Part shown: in pieces, positions 6,360 to 8,613 of the stretch
How the letters are laid out: the number at the start of each line of letters is the position of its first letter
Numbering within the stretch: the stretch's first letter is position 1
The notes under the pieces: generated by a model
Database searches by the model: none
What the model was told of the DNA's origin: nothing
What the model saw: only the letters and a program-made list of their open reading frames with translations
Program-made: the position numbers and the translations under genes
Origin: Weeksellaceae bacterium
Lineage (GTDB): Bacteria; Bacteroidota; Bacteroidia; Flavobacteriales; Weeksellaceae
Assembly: GCA_028694715.1 (NCBI GenBank)
Contig: JAQVKJ010000036.1
Coordinates: 1 to 8,613, forward strand
DNA: 8,613 bases
Direction: 5' to 3'

Positions 6360-6649
6360 TACAAAAATTTAATGTCATTCAGGTAGTCAACATCCAATTC
6401 ATTGTTGATGTGCTCTTTGATTTTAGACTTTCCCATGGACAGTTCGTTTTTTAATTCTGGCGATTTTATTTTGATGTACAACACTTTGTTTTTGATGTAA
6501 AAAGTTTCTACATACCCCATAATGTATTTGCCCATCATTGTTTCAAAAGCCTCTTCTGCTTTTACAGTTAGAATCTTTTCTTCTATTCCCAGTTCTGCAT
6601 AAACCTGTTTGATGGCTTCTCCCAGATTTAGTAAGTTTTGTTTTTTCAT
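6359..6649 (-). CDS. DUF721 protein, DciA-like
   Basis: A 96-residue protein of the DUF721 family, which includes DciA, the ancestral loader of the replicative helicase DnaB. Family features are the N-terminal LGEAIKQVYAELGIEEK, the middle AEEAFETMMGKYIMGYVETFYIKNKVLYIKIKSPELKNEL with the alternating strand pattern, and a short C-terminus (VDYLNDIKFL). It is a minimal domain without the extended tail of proteobacterial DciA. It sits directly after recF, overlapping by 4 bp (ATGA), an arrangement commonly seen for DUF721 genes near replication and repair genes. A role in helicase loading is inferred from family and context only. Confidence 0.85.
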   Translation of the reverse strand: MKKQNLLNLGEAIKQVYAELGIEEKILTVKAEEAFETMMGKYIMGYVETFYIKNKVLYIKIKSPELKNELSMGKSKIKEHINNELDVDYLNDIKFL

Positions 6650-7725
6650 AATTCAAATATCTTGCTTTCCGAATTGATTCTTTTCAGAATTTCAGCCGTT
6701 CTTTTGGGGTGAGCATCAGAAACAAAAATCTGACCGAATTTTTCTTCATTCACCAGTTTGATCAATTGTTCGACCCTATATTCGTCTAATTTATCAAAAA
6801 TATCATCCAAAAGCAAAACCGGCGTATGGCCTATCTTTTTCTGAATCAGCTCCAATTGAGCCAGTTTCAATGCAATCAGGTAGGATTTTTGTTGTCCTTG
6901 TGAACCAAATTTTTTCACCGGATGATCAAAGATTTTTAATTCAAGTTCATCTTTGTGTATGCCTTGGGTGGTGTATTGTGCAGAACGGTCGTTTGTGATT
7001 GATGAGGCGAGTAATTCTTCAAAAGGAGTCTCTTCGAGCGCAGATTTGTAATGGATGGATACCCTTTCGTTTCCCTGTGAAATCAAACGATAATATTCCT
7101 TGAAAACTGGAGTGAATTCATGGATGAGTTTTTTACGGTTTTCATGAATTAATTCTCCGAGCAGAATAAGTTCATGGTCATAAATTACAAGCGAATTCCT
7201 ATCAAAGGTCTGGTTTTGAAAAAAGAATTTAAGCAGTGTATTCCTCTGTGACAGCACCCGGTTGTATCGAATCAGTGAACTGAGGTATTCCTTGTTGGAT
7301 TGAGAAATGATGTTGTCGATAAACTTCCGTCTGACATCACTACCTTCTTTGATTAGGTCCAAGTCATAAGGAGAGATCATTACCAAGGGGTATAGGCCTA
7401 TGTGGTCAGATATTTTTTCGTAAGTCTTAGAATTCCGTTTGAGTAGTTTACCTTTGTCCTTTCTTACACTAAGAAAGACGACATCTTCGGTATTGTTTTT
7501 CACGAAATTTCCTTCGAGTGTCAGGAAATCATGTTCAAATCTGATATTTTGGAGGTCCGAATAATTGAGATAGCTTTTGGTCAGTGCCAGATAATGAACT
7601 GCATCGAGCACATTGGTTTTTCCGACTCCGTTTTTGCCCACGAAGGCATTAAGTTTGGGAGAAAAATCAAACTCGGTTTCACTGAAGTTCTTAAAGTTTT
7701 TTAATTTTATTTTTTTCAGATACAT
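6646..7725 (-). CDS. recF: DNA replication/repair protein RecF
   Basis: An SMC-like ATPase that with RecO and RecR helps load RecA at gaps and stalled forks. The length of 359 residues is normal. The Walker A motif GKNGVGKT is at 30-37, the family segment GIHKDEL at 255-261, the ABC signature GSQGQQKS at 274-281, Walker B VLLLDD at 303-308 with the following DIFDKLD, and the D-loop/His-region FVSDAHP at 334-340. The start MYLKKIKLKNFKNF is the standard RecF N-terminus. It is the first gene of a tight minus-strand group with the DUF721 and YheT-type genes. A consensus promoter ends 4 bp before the ATG, so no ribosome binding site fits in between. Confidence 0.97.
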   Translation of the reverse strand: MYLKKIKLKNFKNFSETEFDFSPKLNAFVGKNGVGKTNVLDAVHYLALTKSYLNYSDLQNIRFEHDFLTLEGNFVKNNTEDVVFLSVRKDKGKLLKRNSKTYEKISDHIGLYPLVMISPYDLDLIKEGSDVRRKFIDNIISQSNKEYLSSLIRYNRVLSQRNTLLKFFFQNQTFDRNSLVIYDHELILLGELIHENRKKLIHEFTPVFKEYYRLISQGNERVSIHYKSALEETPFEELLASSITNDRSAQYTTQGIHKDELELKIFDHPVKKFGSQGQQKSYLIALKLAQLELIQKKIGHTPVLLLDDIFDKLDEYRVEQLIKLVNEEKFGQIFVSDAHPKRTAEILKRINSESKIFEL

Positions 7726-7729
7726 TTTT

Positions 7730-7760
7730 CAAAATTACAATTTTAGGGTCGGCTGTTCAA
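7730..7760 (-). promoter_or_regulatory. recF operon promoter, near-leaderless
   Basis: On the minus strand TTG (7760-7758), a 20-bp spacer and TAATTTTG (7737-7730) match the Bacteroidota consensus. The box ends 4 bp before the recF ATG (7725-7723). Transcription starting a few bases after the box would begin at or next to the start codon. Confidence 0.65.
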
Positions 7761-7772
7761 AATCAGAAGCAC

Positions 7773-7802
7773 AAAAAAAGGCAGTAAGAAACTGCCTTTT
7801 TT
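7773..7802 (-). terminator. Rho-independent terminator after the PorP/SprF-like gene
   Basis: AAAAAAGGCAGT pairs with ACTGCCTTTTTT around a 5-base loop (7786-7790). On the minus strand it stands 22 bp after the stop of the PorP/SprF-like gene and is followed by a T tract. It separates that gene from the recF promoter and could work in both directions. Confidence 0.85.
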
Positions 7803-7823
7803 ATAAAAAATATAAGGGTCAAA

Positions 7824-8613
7824 TCATTCAAACCCGGGTTTGAAGAAATTTTCGATATTGAATCCGAGCACTGCGGTAAATCCGTTGTTTCCTTCGTACT
7901 GCATATCACTCAAGCCGATGTTATAGGAGAAGGCGAGATGCATTCTTCCAATTTGCGCACCCACCATTGGTGAAATGCTGAGTGCTTGAGATTCGCCGTC
8001 AAAGAAATCCATTCTGTAATTGGCGCCTGCCCAGATGGCATTGTCTTGGAATTTTGCCTTGGCTCTCAGGTTGGCGTCTAAGCGACTGTCTTTGTCAAAG
8101 TTAGAACGATATGCCACCATGGGTTCGAGCTCAAACTGTGTAGTCAGATTGATAATCTTGCCGAGCATACCGTAATAGAAAATGGGGCTTGGTTCGTACT
8201 GATTCACAATCGGACTGTTGTAGCTGAGCGGGATATCTAAGGCAGAAAGACCTATCATCCATCCGTCATAGGTAGCTGAAGCACCAAAGTTGATGTATGG
8301 GATATATACCCTGGTTTCTGCATCGTTGTACACTGGGTCATTTGGCAGTTCTGTTTCTCCCGTGAAATGCATACCTGCAAAACTCAAAGAAGTACCAAAC
8401 GAGAATTGTCCTTGTTGTCTTTTGTTTTTATCTCCGATAGGAATATGGTAACCGGCGCTGAACGGGGAAGAGATAGAAGAGGTTGAAGTAACCACCAAGA
8501 TAGTTGATGAAGAAAATAACGTAATAATGATGCTGGTCAGGACCGAGGAACGGGCTGTCAGCGCCGAAGTAAATCTGGAGACAAAAAAGGTTACCGAGAT
8601 AGTCCGGGTTAAT
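7824..8613 (-). CDS. PorP/SprF-like type IX secretion/gliding protein, 5' end outside window, possible frameshift
   Basis: From about 8470 down to the TGA at 7824 the frame encodes the C-terminal part of an outer-membrane beta-barrel-like protein of the PorP/SprF type, found in Bacteroidota with type IX secretion and gliding. Marks are PFSAGYHIPIG, a run of alternating aromatic strands (IPYINFGASATYDGWMIGLSALD, then the NSPIV loop), AKFQDNAIWAGANYR, LSISPMVGAQIGRMHLAFSYNIGLSDM and the final GFTAVLGFNIENFF. The frame stays open to the right edge, so the apparent TTG start near 8498 is not trusted. Upstream of about 8480, however, this frame is Ser/Thr/Ile-rich and unlike the family, whereas the frame one base away begins INPDYLGN, close to the INPAYAG segment typical of PorP proteins. 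A frameshift, real or from sequencing, is possible. It has its own terminator. Confidence 0.75.
   Translation of the reverse strand, partial: LTRTISVTFFVSRFTSALTARSSVLTSIIITLFSSSTILVVTSTSSISSPFSAGYHIPIGDKNKRQQGQFSFGTSLSFAGMHFTGETELPNDPVYNDAETRVYIPYINFGASATYDGWMIGLSALDIPLSYNSPIVNQYEPSPIFYYGMLGKIINLTTQFELEPMVAYRSNFDKDSRLDANLRAKAKFQDNAIWAGANYRMDFFDGESQALSISPMVGAQIGRMHLAFSYNIGLSDMQYEGNNGFTAVLGFNIENFFKPGFE

Noticed and set aside
7613..7843. Plus-strand frame over the recF start and the terminator
   Set aside because: It crosses the recF promoter and the terminator hairpin and has no family resemblance.

Overview
The window looks like a piece of chromosome from a member of the Bacteroidota, most likely a flavobacterium. 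Four things point there. Several genes carry the promoter type specific to this phylum (a TAnnTTTG -7 box, in the best cases with a TTG about 18-23 bp upstream) and lack Shine-Dalgarno sites. The primary sigma factor is the short 288-residue form without region 1.1. A PorP/SprF-type protein of type IX secretion and gliding is present. The gene content recF, DUF721 gene, rpoD and rpe is typical of the group. Base composition is AT-rich outside one GC-rich repeat cluster.

Layout from left to right. Positions 1-2612 (minus) hold the first 870 codons of leuS (leucyl-tRNA synthetase), which runs off the left edge before its KMSKS loop. Inside it, at about 1212-1709, sits an in-frame extra block: a DUF559/Vsr-like endonuclease domain bracketed by GC-rich palindromic repeats (one copy on one side, two tandem 36-bp copies inverted on the other). 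The reading frame is open through the whole insert, so the endonuclease appears to be translated as part of LeuRS, in a loop of the CP1 editing domain. This is the most unusual item in the window. Next come a small unknown single-pass membrane protein (plus, about 2721-3182), a YjbR/MmcQ-type protein (minus, 3179-3532), rpoD/sigA (plus, 3647-4513) with a strong promoter and a terminator, and rpe (plus, 4780-5427).

The right part is a minus-strand cluster, recF > DUF721/DciA-like gene > YheT-type hydrolase, whose genes overlap by 4 and 1 bp and are probably one transcript. That transcript starts at a consensus promoter whose -7 box lies only 4 bp before the recF ATG, so recF mRNA may be leaderless or nearly so. 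The 3' end of this cluster overlaps the end of rpe tail to tail. Beyond recF, a hairpin terminator at 7773-7802 ends a partial PorP/SprF-like gene that runs off the right edge; its upstream 140 bp or so have an unclear reading frame and may contain a frameshift.

The genes are mostly housekeeping: translation (leuS), transcription (rpoD), pentose phosphate metabolism (rpe) and DNA repair or replication (recF, DUF721). No tRNA, rRNA or CRISPR array was seen. There is no gene-free stretch above 300 bp; the longest gap is 4514-4779.
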